Shown piece by piece: positions 1-11,177 of a stretch of DNA of 64,000 nt. The position numbers and the translations under genes are program-made. Each line of letters starts with the position of its first letter. Within the stretch, counting starts at the first letter, position 1. The notes beneath the pieces were generated by a model that was not told the DNA's origin, did not search any database, and was given only the letters and a program-made list of their open reading frames with translations. Source of the DNA: Cercis canadensis (lineage: Eukaryota > Streptophyta > Magnoliopsida > Fabales > Fabaceae); assembly GCA_003255065.1 (NCBI GenBank), contig QAOA01007318.1:614356-678355 (forward strand), in the 5' to 3' direction.

Positions 1-385
1 TGATGTTAACTACACGTGTTAACTAGAATGTTTTCTCCCTTGAAGAAATGTCAATTTAATCTCTGGTAACCAAAGTTAACCACAGTGACTATAAAGATAA
101 GCTTAGTTCAGAGCTCAAAGCATAACCAATATACATGGACGGATTAAAAATAGATGCATCGAAGTTAGGTATAAGAACCCAATTCATTTTCTTTCTCGAA
201 AAAGAAAGTGGTAATATTGAAATAAGATAGTGCTCAAAATCGTGATCCTTTTATAGTGAGCAACCATGTTATTATCACTTCATCAATGATTATAATGGAT
301 TTTGATGCATAAAAAATGATAGTCTATATAACGCAGTCACAATCCTTAGTAATAACGATTTGCATAACATGATGGAGAAGAAAGC

Positions 386-3300
386 TCATGCATCATCAAT
401 CTGCACTGTCAGGTCCTGCACACCCAAATCATGGTATAAACCATGCACAAATCCAAGTATGGGGCGGTCATCTATCCCTTTCTTCACCTGTCAGTATGCT
501 CCACTAAAGTCAGCAACTAAATTGCAACACATCAGGTGCAGAAAAAGCTAAAGGTGCCCGTTCAGTATAAACACTAATCAAAGTTCAAAATGAAATTCCG
601 GAACAAATCATAAATTACCTGTATTGAGAGTGATCCAACCGCATGACCAGGCACCAATTCCCAAAAACGAGCTTGAGAAACTTCCACCACATCTTCCCTA
701 GCAGTGATCTAAACAAAACATGGTAAAATTTTAAAATACGAAGCATTGAAGCATCACAGGGTGGATTAAATTGAAAAGGCTAGAAATTTAACGCTATTAA
801 TTAAAAAGAACAAAATACACCTCCCAGAGTTTGATTAAACTAGGAAAATTTTAATATCTAACGGTGTAGAAGCAAGTGGATGTTAAGTGCCTCGTTTAGG
901 TTTGTCAACTATTCTACAACGCAAAGAAATACACAAATTTGAACCTCTAGATTCTAGACAGCTTCAAGGTGAAATTTATGGAAGAATGTATGTCTTATCA
1001 AGAATTTTGGAAGTCAATGTGTTTTTAGCAAAATGAGACAAGAAAACTAATATTCAAAGAGCAATTAGCTGCAACATATTTCATTTTTAATCCATTGTAA
1101 TAATAGTTACATTTTTATCCTTCTGTTAAACCATAGAAGGTGTAGAGTCCCGAAAATTTTCACATAAGGCGTTAGTACGGCAATCGGCAGGGGGTTAAAG
1201 CATATTTTTCCCAAGTAAAGAGTACAAACCAGTCTCAAGCATTTGCTCAACGCAGAAGTAGGAATGCTAGGAGGTGCCATTTGGAGCAAGATACCACCAG
1301 TTGCTCTAAAGAGTGGCAGGACAAGCATAAAGATGGCAACCGAAACAAGTCCCAAACACAAGACTTCTGCATTCTGGACCCTAGAAAGAAGGAAATGGAA
1401 ATTACAAGACTAGAAGAAATATAATATGGTTGCAAATCAGTGATATTCATATTACTTACCCGATGGACAATAACCAGGAAGCCAATATCAAACCAGCACT
1501 GAAAGGTGAAAAACCATTGAAGTATATCAGCTTCATATGAATGTGTAAAGAGGAAAGGAAATGCAGTGGTATTGGCAGTGATGAGATGACACCGTAATTC
1601 ATAAAGACCAAGCATATCTACCTCCGAATGGAGTCTGCAAGAAGATGCAGGAAAACTGAGTGGTGATTCATATCTTCTGCATTTCTATAAGCTGCAGGTA
1701 AAAATACAGAAGAAACAGATGAAGATGTCATAGACCAAGCTCAAATGCAACCATAATTATATGAGCATCTCATTCAAAATGAGGAAATTGTCTTTAATCG
1801 AGACAATATCTAAAAATCTTAAACATTAAAAGAATACTGACCAAGATTAATCCGAGCATAGTTCCTGAAGAACCACACACCAATGAGATTCACAAATAAA
1901 TTGGTGACTGCTGAAACAATCAAGTAATGCCTAGAAGCAAATCATGGTCAGCAGATATTCCAAGAATTGAAAAATTCAAGAAACATAAAAGTTGGAATGA
2001 AATGGACCACAATTTGGACATGCAACCACCTCCCCATAATTGACAAACAAATTTGCATGTGCCTTAGGGAGCATAAATAGACCAGCGGACCACCAAAATT
2101 CTCCTGAAACTGAAACAATAGTTGCAAATACAAACTTACTTGTGCTCCGATTCATCTTGAATGAATGCATGAAGTGCTTCAACCGCTATGGAGAATGACA
2201 TAAACAACAGAAACAGCTGTCTACACATGCAACAGAAAAAGAAAGTTCAATATGTTAGTGCATACAATGCAATGCATCAAACAGGGGAAAGAGAGAGAGT
2301 AAATGGAACTAGCAAGTTGCACACAGTTTAACCATTAACAATATTGAACATCAACAAGATGCAAAGCTGAATGGAAAAAAAAAAAAAGTTTAATTTCTGA
2401 TGCTTCGGTAACAAGTGGAAATCATGATATACAGTTAGGTTATATATGGGTGTTTGAACTTAATTATTATATTTTGTCATTCTTTACTGAATCTCAATAC
2501 ATAAATTAATAAATAGATGACTATAACCTTCTTAATTGCCAAAAGTGATGGAGGAAGCATATGTCGAAAATAGAATTCCCAGCATGTTTGACAACATGGA
2601 ATATTAGATCAACACAACAAAATAAATAATTACTACACTATTATTACATACTTCTATAGTAGAGAAAAAGATATTGATCTTTTGTCCATGGTTACTAGTT
2701 TTTTACATAAGCATCATTCTGTAATTTGATGACAGCACCAGGCCACCTAATATATTGTATTACAAGGTAACAACTGCAGTAGTGAAGAAAATGTTGAATA
2801 CTTACGGCATTTGTAAATGCAGACAAAACTTCTAGCCTTTTATACCTGAAATTTGAGGATTATAATTAAAACCATAAGTGCAGGCTCATATAATTGATCG
2901 ATAGTAAAATAGGATTTAAAAATTCAACATCTCTGTGGTCAACCACCCAAAGTACAAGTTCTGCATATATGCCTCTGCAGTTCAGTAATTATGGGACAAA
3001 AATATATTCTTGCTCACCACATGCAGGCAACTACATACAGAACCACAGGGCAAAATTATATTACAGTACACTAGGCAGAAGGTAGATCTATAACATATGA
3101 ATTCACGCATAAATTTTCTTAATTCTTCAATGAGAAATTTCAAAAATAATAATAATACGATTATGTACAGAAAAAAGTACCCAAGCAAAAGATTCTCCTA
3201 CAAAGTTTACGCATCAACTTCAGATATGTGAGAAAATAACACTGGTGTGACATCAGCATTATTAAGTAGCCAAACTAGCTGATTATCTTCTAGAACAGCA

Positions 3301-4070
3301 ATCTCACCCATAAGTATAAACTCGATCTCCCTTCTTCCTTGACGCAGCCATAACAAAAAGTGAAAATGTCAGGAGACCACATCCAAAAGTCAAATGAAAT
3401 GCATCAGATACCAAACCTGAAAGCACGTGTAGAAAATCAGAAATTATTAGAGACTCAATGTGACATTGAGGTGCAATGGCTCTTTCGAGATAAATCTATA
3501 ACTTGGGTAACGAAAGTGGACGAAGACTCATAGGCAAACTTTTCATTTGTGAAAAGTTGAATTTAGTTCAGGGTACGTGCATGGATTAGTGAAATTAAAT
3601 GTAACATTCGGTTTTCAGCTCACCACACGGTGACTTAAGAAGAGTTTCTGAATGGCCTCACCTACGCGCCCTGTTAGGAGACCGATAAATAGCTCTGCAG
3701 TCGAGTATGCTACATTCAGTGAAATCATCAAAAACAATCTCTTCATATATCTGTGCCCAGACCTAATATTCCGAAAAACTGACAGAGTAAACGAGGAAAG
3801 AGAGAAATCCTCCGCAGGCCCTTTTCTTTCCCCGGAAAATTTGTCATCTTCCCCTGACCAATAAGGTCCCGGAGGAACGTCTATGCTGGAGGAGGTCCTA
3901 GACAGAAAAGGCCTTGTGGAATCATTGAAATCGATGGAGATCGGCGTGTGAGGCTCATGTGATTGCTGGAATGAAGCTTGGCGCGAAAACGCGAATCTCC
4001 GATCGCTGCCACCAAATCCAAAATCTCCATTCAGAGAACCCCGAGACTCATAGGAACCGGTTCTCTCCAT
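386..4070 (-). CDS. MTP5: MTP5-type cation diffusion facilitator (Golgi zinc transporter subunit), 10 exons
   Basis: Ten exons on the minus strand: 4070-3662, 3416-3308, 2845-2806, 2216-2140, 1930-1842, 1691-1622, 1498-1460, 1380-1230, 708-619 and 487-386 (TGA). All introns are GT-AG, and the 1176 nt give 391 aa, close to the Arabidopsis MTP5/MTPc2 length. Residues 1-105 are a Ser/Arg-rich cytosolic N-terminus, followed by six membrane segments and a C-terminal cytosolic domain ending VQIDDA. The TM5 metal motif is intact (HLLAD, residues 257-261). The TM2 motif reads HLTFG (144-148), so the usual Asp is Gly. In Arabidopsis, MTP5 is reported to pair with MTP12 to load zinc into the Golgi, much as ZnT6 pairs with ZnT5. 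The missing Asp fits the non-transporting partner role (inference). The start is the first ATG of a Ser-rich leader like that of the family. Family assignment is very secure; the exact subunit role is inferred. Confidence 0.95.
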
Positions 4071-4386
4071 TTAGAAAGCCCAAGAGTTTAAGACCGAGAA
4101 AACCGAATTTTGCAACGTACGACGCAGAAGACAATCCAAATCACCATGGAATTTTCATGACGAAACAAAACAATATAAAGCAACGAACAGTAACAGTAGT
4201 TAACTCTTAATTCATAGGACCAGACTCTGAGATCGTTGCTGTAAGCTGACAAATCAGTCAAGGTTTTGTAACAGTAACGGTGATTTCACAAAGAAAAGGG
4301 TTTAGAGAGGGAAGAGACTTGGCGCTTGGCACGAAACGAAGTCAAGTAAACGCAGGGGTGGACGAAACACGGACCCAACTCAGAGT

Positions 4387-4566
4387 TGGGCCTTCGGGCT
4401 TAAAAGTTAAAACTTCAAATTTTAGTTAAAAATTCAAAAATTATTTTTAATTAGTTATTTTGCAATTAGAAAAAGATTGATTGGCAAATGAAAAGCGAAA
4501 AAGGGGTAGTATTGTCAATATACATACATTACATTGAAAATCAAAACCCTAGGCCGTCTTCTTTAA
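4387..4566 (+). promoter_or_regulatory. Site II plus telo-box promoter-like stretch, divergent from MTP5
   Basis: A TGGGCC site II element (4387-4392) and a telo-box AAACCCTA (4544-4551) lie in the 0.5 kb between the MTP5 start and a plus-strand ATG at 4567. Together these motifs are typical of plant housekeeping promoters, especially those of translation-related genes. The stretch could serve MTP5, a plus-strand transcript or both. No TATA box is obvious. Motifs are seen directly; function is inferred. Confidence 0.45.
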
Positions 4567-4821
4567 ATGGTGGTTCCAACTCTCGCACTCGTTGGTCTGT
4601 TTCATTCAGAAGAATTGGGTTTCGGCAAAGGTGTTGGAAGAGACGAACAAGAGAGATTTGCAAACATCATCAAAGCGTTGTCTCTTTCATTGAAACGAAT
4701 TGGCTTTGCTATGTTTGCAGTTTCGATTCGTTCTTCTTTCCCTCCAAATTTACTTGAGCAGTTATTTGTAATTTATGCCGTGGGGCGTTGTTCCTCCGCC
4801 GTTGGGATTCTTTCTCAATAA
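4567..4821 (+). CDS. Candidate small ORF of unknown function (84 aa), possibly a gene remnant
   Basis: I do not recognise this protein. The ORF starts 15 nt after a telo-box and reads as a plausible mixed-composition protein, beginning MVVPTLALVGLFHSEELGFG. The middle is charged (GRDEQERFANIIKALSLSLK) and the end is hydrophobic. A second exon-like block lies at 5030-5086: a pyrimidine-rich tract, an AG, 57 nt without stops in one frame, then a good donor, AAAG|GTAATC. The locus could be the 5' part of a decayed gene, a short-peptide gene or a non-coding transcript. Promoter motifs upstream are the main support; there is no family evidence. Confidence 0.25.
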   Translation: MVVPTLALVGLFHSEELGFGKGVGRDEQERFANIIKALSLSLKRIGFAMFAVSIRSSFPPNLLEQLFVIYAVGRCSSAVGILSQ

Positions 4822-5113
4822 GCGAAACCAGATGATGAATTTGGATTTACAATATCTCACGACGGTCGTCTGAGATTCTCTTTGATGCAATGATCCAATG
4901 TTTCTGATGGTTTCATCCTCTTTCTCTAGAGCGCCCCCTTTACTTTTTTTTACATATTTATCTTGTTCTCTTTTCTTCCTCTCCTATACTTATTTAACCT
5001 GGGTTTTTTATTTTACTTCTGGTCTGAAAGGCAGTCCATTATTTGACCTGGAATTGACGGATTGTTCTTCGGAGCCATTAGTCAAAGGTAATCTTTTACC
5101 CAGTAATGCGTAA

Positions 5114-6399
5114 CAACAATAAATAAGAAGTTCTGATGTTATCAAACCAAAATTTTCAGTGTGGGTAATTATCAAACGAATTTAAATGAATAAGTTCACT
5201 TAATTATTAAATCCAAGAATTTTTTAATTTTCAAAGGTTATGCAATTTCATATCCGTGGGACATACGAGACTGAGAACAAACATAACTAAAGCATAGGCG
5301 CCGCGGTATAGCTTATTGAATGGGCCAAAGGGCTATGATTCTAATTCCAGGCTTCCTGTTTCAGTGAAGAATTAAGAATCCTGACTTGCTGAGTATTTAT
5401 TGATCATGATTCATGATGACATCTTAAAGGCTAAAGCCCTTACGTTGCTGTTGCTGGTTTGTTTCTCAGTTAGATAAGAACCTTCTGTGACTCTAGAGCT
5501 TTTAATCGATAGAAATTTGTTAGTCCAAACATGATTATCACCATCGTTGGATGCAGCATGTTTAAGCTAACAAATTGCTAACAATAAGCAGCTTCAAATG
5601 CATAGGATACCAAGCTATTTTCAGATTTCCATGGTCAACAGAATATCTTATCAGAAGAAATACCATAGTCGTAGGAAATTGTTCAAAGAAATAATTTCTT
5701 TTAGCCTGATGAATATTGTGCTTACAACAAATCCCACAAATGCCATCTGAATATCTGATCAATATGTCTTTCTTCTATAATTTTTTTAAAAAAAAAAAAA
5801 ATCAAACTAAATTTTTTTCAATTTTACTTCTACTAAGAAAGCAATCACCCACTAATCTGCTACAAGATATCCATATAAAACAAATGAACCCTGCAGAAAT
5901 TTGTCAATAAACGGGGGTTGCAACCGCACCAGTGAATTAACGTGTCTTTCTTGAATGGAATTATGGAAGTAGCAGCCCATCAATCTTATGACAATGGTGC
6001 ATTTCTGCCAGAAATTTTCTGATTTTTCATGTTACGTCACTGCTTTAGAGGCTGTACCAGACAGTAAGCTAATGTCACACATCCAAAGGGTCAACGGAGT
6101 TCTTGTACAAATATACCAGGTGAGTCCATCCAGCTAGATGCCTAGATACATTCTCCAAACTGACTGCAATCTCAGTTAAATTTCTTCTATTTCCAACCTT
6201 CAGATGCCCAGAGAGTACAACCAGCAAAATGTTAAAGAACATTTTATTATTATGGATTATTAGTGAATCATGAAGGAAAAGCAATGAGTAAACTTGAAAA
6301 ATCCTGGATGTTGAATATGCTACTCTTCATGTTCTTTTATTGATGAACAAGATATGCATTTGGGGACTCACCAGCTTGTCATGACTCATGACTCATAAA
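5114..6399. other. Intergenic, AT-rich; likely holds the NUDX23 3' UTR
   Basis: No coding region is supported. The part nearest 6400 should contain the 3' UTR of the minus-strand Nudix gene. ORFs here are short and unlike any known family. There is one A-rich run near 5790. Confidence 0.6.
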
Positions 6400-9134
6400 T
6401 CATAATTGCATATGATGATCCAGCGTATAGGCATGAATATCAGAAGGACTTGTGCCCGGCCTAACAACCATCAAAATATATTCAAACACCGTGAGCAAGA
6501 AATTTATATTTCTTAATCTTAATTAATTTATATATACTTCTTCTGGTAACATTTAACAAAGTACAGAATGACATGAACATGAGCTAATCCAACTGGTTGA
6601 GATATATGCAGTTAATATGGCTAACCGTTTTCTGTCCTAAATCATAGTATAATTACTTTCTGAAAAAACTAAATAATTTTCTTCCCTGAAACCAGACATT
6701 TGGCATAAGATGAAATTTTGTGACAATATTCCACGTAAAGGATTAAATACCTTTTCTTAATGGTACCATAATGGAATCTGGGCCTTCCAGCCTTCATATC
6801 CTTAACATACTGCAACCATGAGATACCACCATAAGATACAGGATGAGTAGGTAAAATATTAAAACCAAAAAACAACCAGAAAGATTCTTAAATGTTCAAA
6901 CATCTGCACCATACCAAACTTAACGTAACCACCATTGAGGAAAAAGACAGAGAATTAAAAGGTATATCATCAAGTGGGAAAAGCCGGCAGTCTGATGATT
7001 CTGGACCTGGTGAAAAGTGGGGCTTCTTCAACTTTGCTAAGAAGATTATATAAGTCTGCTTCAAACATAATCATGACCAACAGACAACAGTCTTTAGTTA
7101 TTCAAGAGAAGATCAAGGAAAAAAACTAAAGGTAGATGCTTCTCTCACTTGGCCAATTAAAGGAATATCCAATTGAACAAAGGGACACAGCACTTCCACA
7201 TCTGCATTTGCTTCCTCCCTAGTTTCCCTGATAGCACCATCCACAGCCGACTCCCCAATTTCCAAATAACCCGCAGGAAGCGTCCTTTCACACCAAAAAA
7301 GTGAAATTTACACAGCTCATAAAAAATATGCTAGGCTATTTTCATCATAGCAATACACGTGCTAGCATCTGGGTTTTATGAATAGATTTCCTGAGAAAGG
7401 ATTGTAAGATATAATAAAAGTGATGAAGATAGCAGTTCAATAAATTCTCCATGCATACCACAGGCCATAAGATGGTTGAATCTTCCGCTTGCAAAGGAGA
7501 ACCTCGTTATCATGTTCAATAAGGCAACCAACTACCTACTTTGCCAGCCAAAATAATGCCATGTTCAGAAGAAAGGAATTAGTCTGATATTAATAGCCTA
7601 AAGAGGAATAAGGGCTATGACAAATAATATACAACTAATACGGAAAATTTGCCCAATAAAAGTCAGAGAATGCATCTCAAAAAATATGTCTTTCCTAAAT
7701 TCTTATTTGTTTGTATTTGCGTAACCTGTTTCATGTAAAACACGATTACTTCCAAAAGAATCAGAGAGTTTAGGCAAACAATTTTAAAGTATATATTAGA
7801 GATGGAACCCTTTCACATCCATTTCCACTTCAGTATCAAATTTATGCATCACAATCTGAAAGAAATCCTAAAGCTGATAAAACTAATGTGTTTCCTCAGG
7901 TCAAGGACCAGTTGATTAAAAGATAAGGTTAAATCTGTTTTCTGAATGTCTGCCTATAGCTTGTCTTAAAAAATCCAGCAAAATTAGTCATTCATGGTAG
8001 AGCAAACTACAGCTCACTTTTGGAAGGTCACAAGTATAGTCTCCAAACAGCACCACTCCATCAGTAAAAAAGCAAAAATATCTCTTCTTTCTGCATAAGC
8101 ATTAGTAATGGAAACTCTTGTGATTGTATGTAGTTACCATTTTTGGATTCTGATAGGCAATCTTTCCACAGATTGTACATATAGCTCTCATCCTTTCTTC
8201 TCCCTCAGGTACATCATGCTTTGTTGGACCACCACACCACTGACAGAACTTAATGTTTCGAACATGTGCCTGCATTGCAACGGAACCCAAAGATATGAGC
8301 AAAAACACAAAAGAAGATGATCATGAATTACATACTATAACTACGCATTTCAGTGGTGTGTGTATTTTGATCATAAGTTATAAGATCTTGATGTTGTATC
8401 AACATATTTCTTAATTGTGAACAGTGAAAATCTGTGGCAGAAAAGAGAGCGGGAGCATTCTCATTGCAACATTGTAATCCATCTTCATTTGGTTCGTTTG
8501 TAAATATCAAAAACTAATCCCCATTGAAACTATCTTCCTTTCAAAGACTGGTTACAGCAAGTCAGCAACGATAACTGGCAATGACCAAGGCACCAATCAC
8601 GTGGGAAGAATTTCAACTTCTAAGTACTCATAGAAGTTAATTGACATATTTCACACTTGATCATTCAATGAATTTTCACGAATCTAACCCATTTCTTCAT
8701 CCAACAAGATATTATTAAAACTAAAAAATTCACATTAAGTACAATTTTAACCGAAAACATTTGTGTGAAGAACAAAAAGAAGACCGAGAAAATTTTAAGC
8801 AATTAAACATTAGAAATAAGCTATCAAGAAAACTCTCAGCTGACTGAACCGCTACCGATGGCGATGAGGAAGCCGATGGACCATCCGGGTTTGACTCCGA
8901 ACGAGTTGACGAAGCATGAAATGCTCTGAACCGAGTCCTACGAGTCGAAATTTTGGGAAGGAACGAAAAATCTTGCGCGGGAACTATTCTCAAAGAAGAA
9001 TACAGGGAGAACGATGACGAGGGTTTCGATGGGATTGAAATGGAGGAGAGCCCTTGACTAGTACGGGTACGGGCTTTCCAATATTGAATAACAAACCCAG
9101 ATGAACAACCCAGAATCTGAATAGCTTTCAGCAT
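6400..9134 (-). CDS. NUDT23: Nudix hydrolase 23 type (plastid FAD/ADP-ribose pyrophosphatase), 7 exons
   Basis: Minus-strand exons: 9134-8856, 8269-8138, 7535-7459, 7284-7149, 7055-6915, 6809-6751 and 6460-6400 (TGA), giving 294 aa. A second phase-0 donor at 8850 would add two residues. Residues 1-93 form a Ser/Arg-rich, acid-poor transit-peptide-like leader. A zinc-ribbon-like part follows (Cys pairs 102/105 and 124/127), then the Nudix box at 168-190 (GYLEIGE, then RETREEA). The usual Gly after EEx is Asn here. The C-terminal part ([11 protein letters not shown], then SPSDIHAY) is the signature of this plant subfamily. Arabidopsis NUDX23 hydrolyses FAD and ADP-ribose in chloroplasts and takes part in flavin homeostasis. 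Identification is firm; the first intron donor is the weakest point. Confidence 0.93.
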
Positions 9135-9742
9135 TGTTTCGTAGATCCCTGAATCTGCACAACTAAAGGCATATAGAAAGAGATTACAGACCAAATGGTT
9201 CAGAACTTCAGAGCTTCAGCAACAACTTAGTTACGGTTATCGCTGATTTAAAAAAAAAACAATGGAATCCCGCGTTAACTCGGCTGAATTTGGAGAAGTC
9301 CCTTTGGACGGAACGAGGACATGCCGGAAATCCAATTGGTGATGGTTGAATTTTGGATAAAAATTTGCATTTTGTTCTTAATTCCAAGTCTGTTTAATGT
9401 AAGGTGAGGAGTATGCTCCACTTCAGTTGGGTGAATTCTGTGGGATCCATACTCCTCTAACAAGGGTAGCATTAGCTCCATTTTAATTGGGTGAATTTAG
9501 TGAGATCTTAGTGATTTTAGTATTGATATTAAAAAATTAAGTCATGTTAAAATATATAATATTTTATAAAATACAAGAACAATACTATATAAAAAAAAAT
9601 TAATTTATTTTTAGCACCCTCACACATTTTAGATAATTTAATTTTTTAAAATTTTTACAATAATATTAAAATTAAACTGTAAATTTCACATAAAATCCTA
9701 CTAAAAAAAATAATAACATAGGCCTGACCTGAATGTAATTAC

Positions 9743-9775
<33 letters not shown>

Positions 9776-11177
9776 GTAATAATGATGATGATGATGATGA
9801 TGTAGCATATGCAGCCTATTACCTTTTTTTTTTTCTTTCTTTTAAAAATAATATTGTTCATAAAAATAAAAATAAAAATTTGTTCATTTAACATAATACA
9901 AATAAACTAAAGCTTATCGTCTTCCATTCCAATGCGTTCTACAAGTCAAAAAGACATGAAACGGATGAACGACTTAATATGAATCTCGTACAAATTTGGA
10001 TGCATGTTATGAAAATGACAATCGGAATCTTCAAGTAAATCAAGCACGAGATACCCTTGCCTTTGCTCTTAGCCACAATTGACTCCCTCCTTATTCTTCA
10101 CTTTGCTTCTTTTCTTTTTCTTTTTTTCTTCCTTTAAAACTTGTCCAATTCTCCCCCTCTTAAAATTATGTTTCACTATTCATGAATCTCAAAAACAGTC
10201 GCCTGAATACAAGTTAGTTTCGGATGCAACTACATTAATCTAAACTTTAGTTAACCTTTTGAAATCCTATAGAAGATTGTGAAAATAATCCTGATTTTTT
10301 ATTTTCTATACTTGTAAATAGAGAAGAACACACTTTAAGAGTAGGAGGCGGTGCCACTTCACCAAGACCTTGTCTCATATATTGATTAACACACTAGAGA
10401 ATCGAGATACTTGTTGACTCATAATTATTACCAATGAGTTCGTATCTTAGGATTCTACAGCACGAGTGAGATCAAGGTCTTTCCAGGATTACAGTTAGTC
10501 CATCGCCTACCAAGAATAATAATAACAATATCAACAAAAATGTATTACAGCATTAGAATAAACCAAATAAGGAGTATGAATGAACAACCTAAAACAAGGG
10601 GACAAAACACATTCGTTCAACCTAGTTACATTAACAAATTTTCTGTTCAAATGAAGTGAGAAATAGGAAACATACAAATCGGGATAGGATAGAGGAAAAG
10701 AGATCTCACACCTTCAGTAACCACATATAAATTAAGAACACGTAAGTATACATTAGCAAATAATAATAACAATAATACATCTGTCCAGTTCTATGGAATA
10801 GCTACCCCATAGTGTACATATTACTACAAATTGGATTGAAATCTTCTAGAGTGCAAATGCACTTTGAAGAGAAAAGTGCACTTCAATAATTGCTAATGAA
10901 AATATCAAAAGTAAATTTAAAAAATTTATTAATCATAGATTTTTATTTTATCAAAATATAAATGGTTTATTCACTAATGGATATTTTTCTACACTTTACA
11001 TTCTAAAATGCACCATACACTTTAAAGGAGCCAAATCCCATAAAATTATTTAAAACTACAAAATTCAATGAACGTGAGCTCGGTGCATTAAATAAACTTG
11101 AATGGCCACATATCTGCCAATTGCCATGAGATGGAGATCCTAGAAAAGGATTAGCATATCCCGAACCTGAAGGGTCC
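9135..11177. other. Intergenic between NUDX23 and the J-domain gene; mostly AT-rich
   Basis: No gene seen. It should contain the NUDX23 promoter near 9135-9300 and the J-protein 3' UTR near 11177. An imperfect direct repeat (about 35 nt, with TTGGGTGAATT in both copies) lies at roughly 9415-9449 and 9475-9509. Confidence 0.6.
9743..9802. repeat. Compound microsatellite (TAA)n then (GAT)n
   Basis: About 13 AAT-type triplets run directly into about 7 GAT triplets, with one G interruption near 9776. Plain simple-sequence DNA, probably length-polymorphic. Confidence 0.95.
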
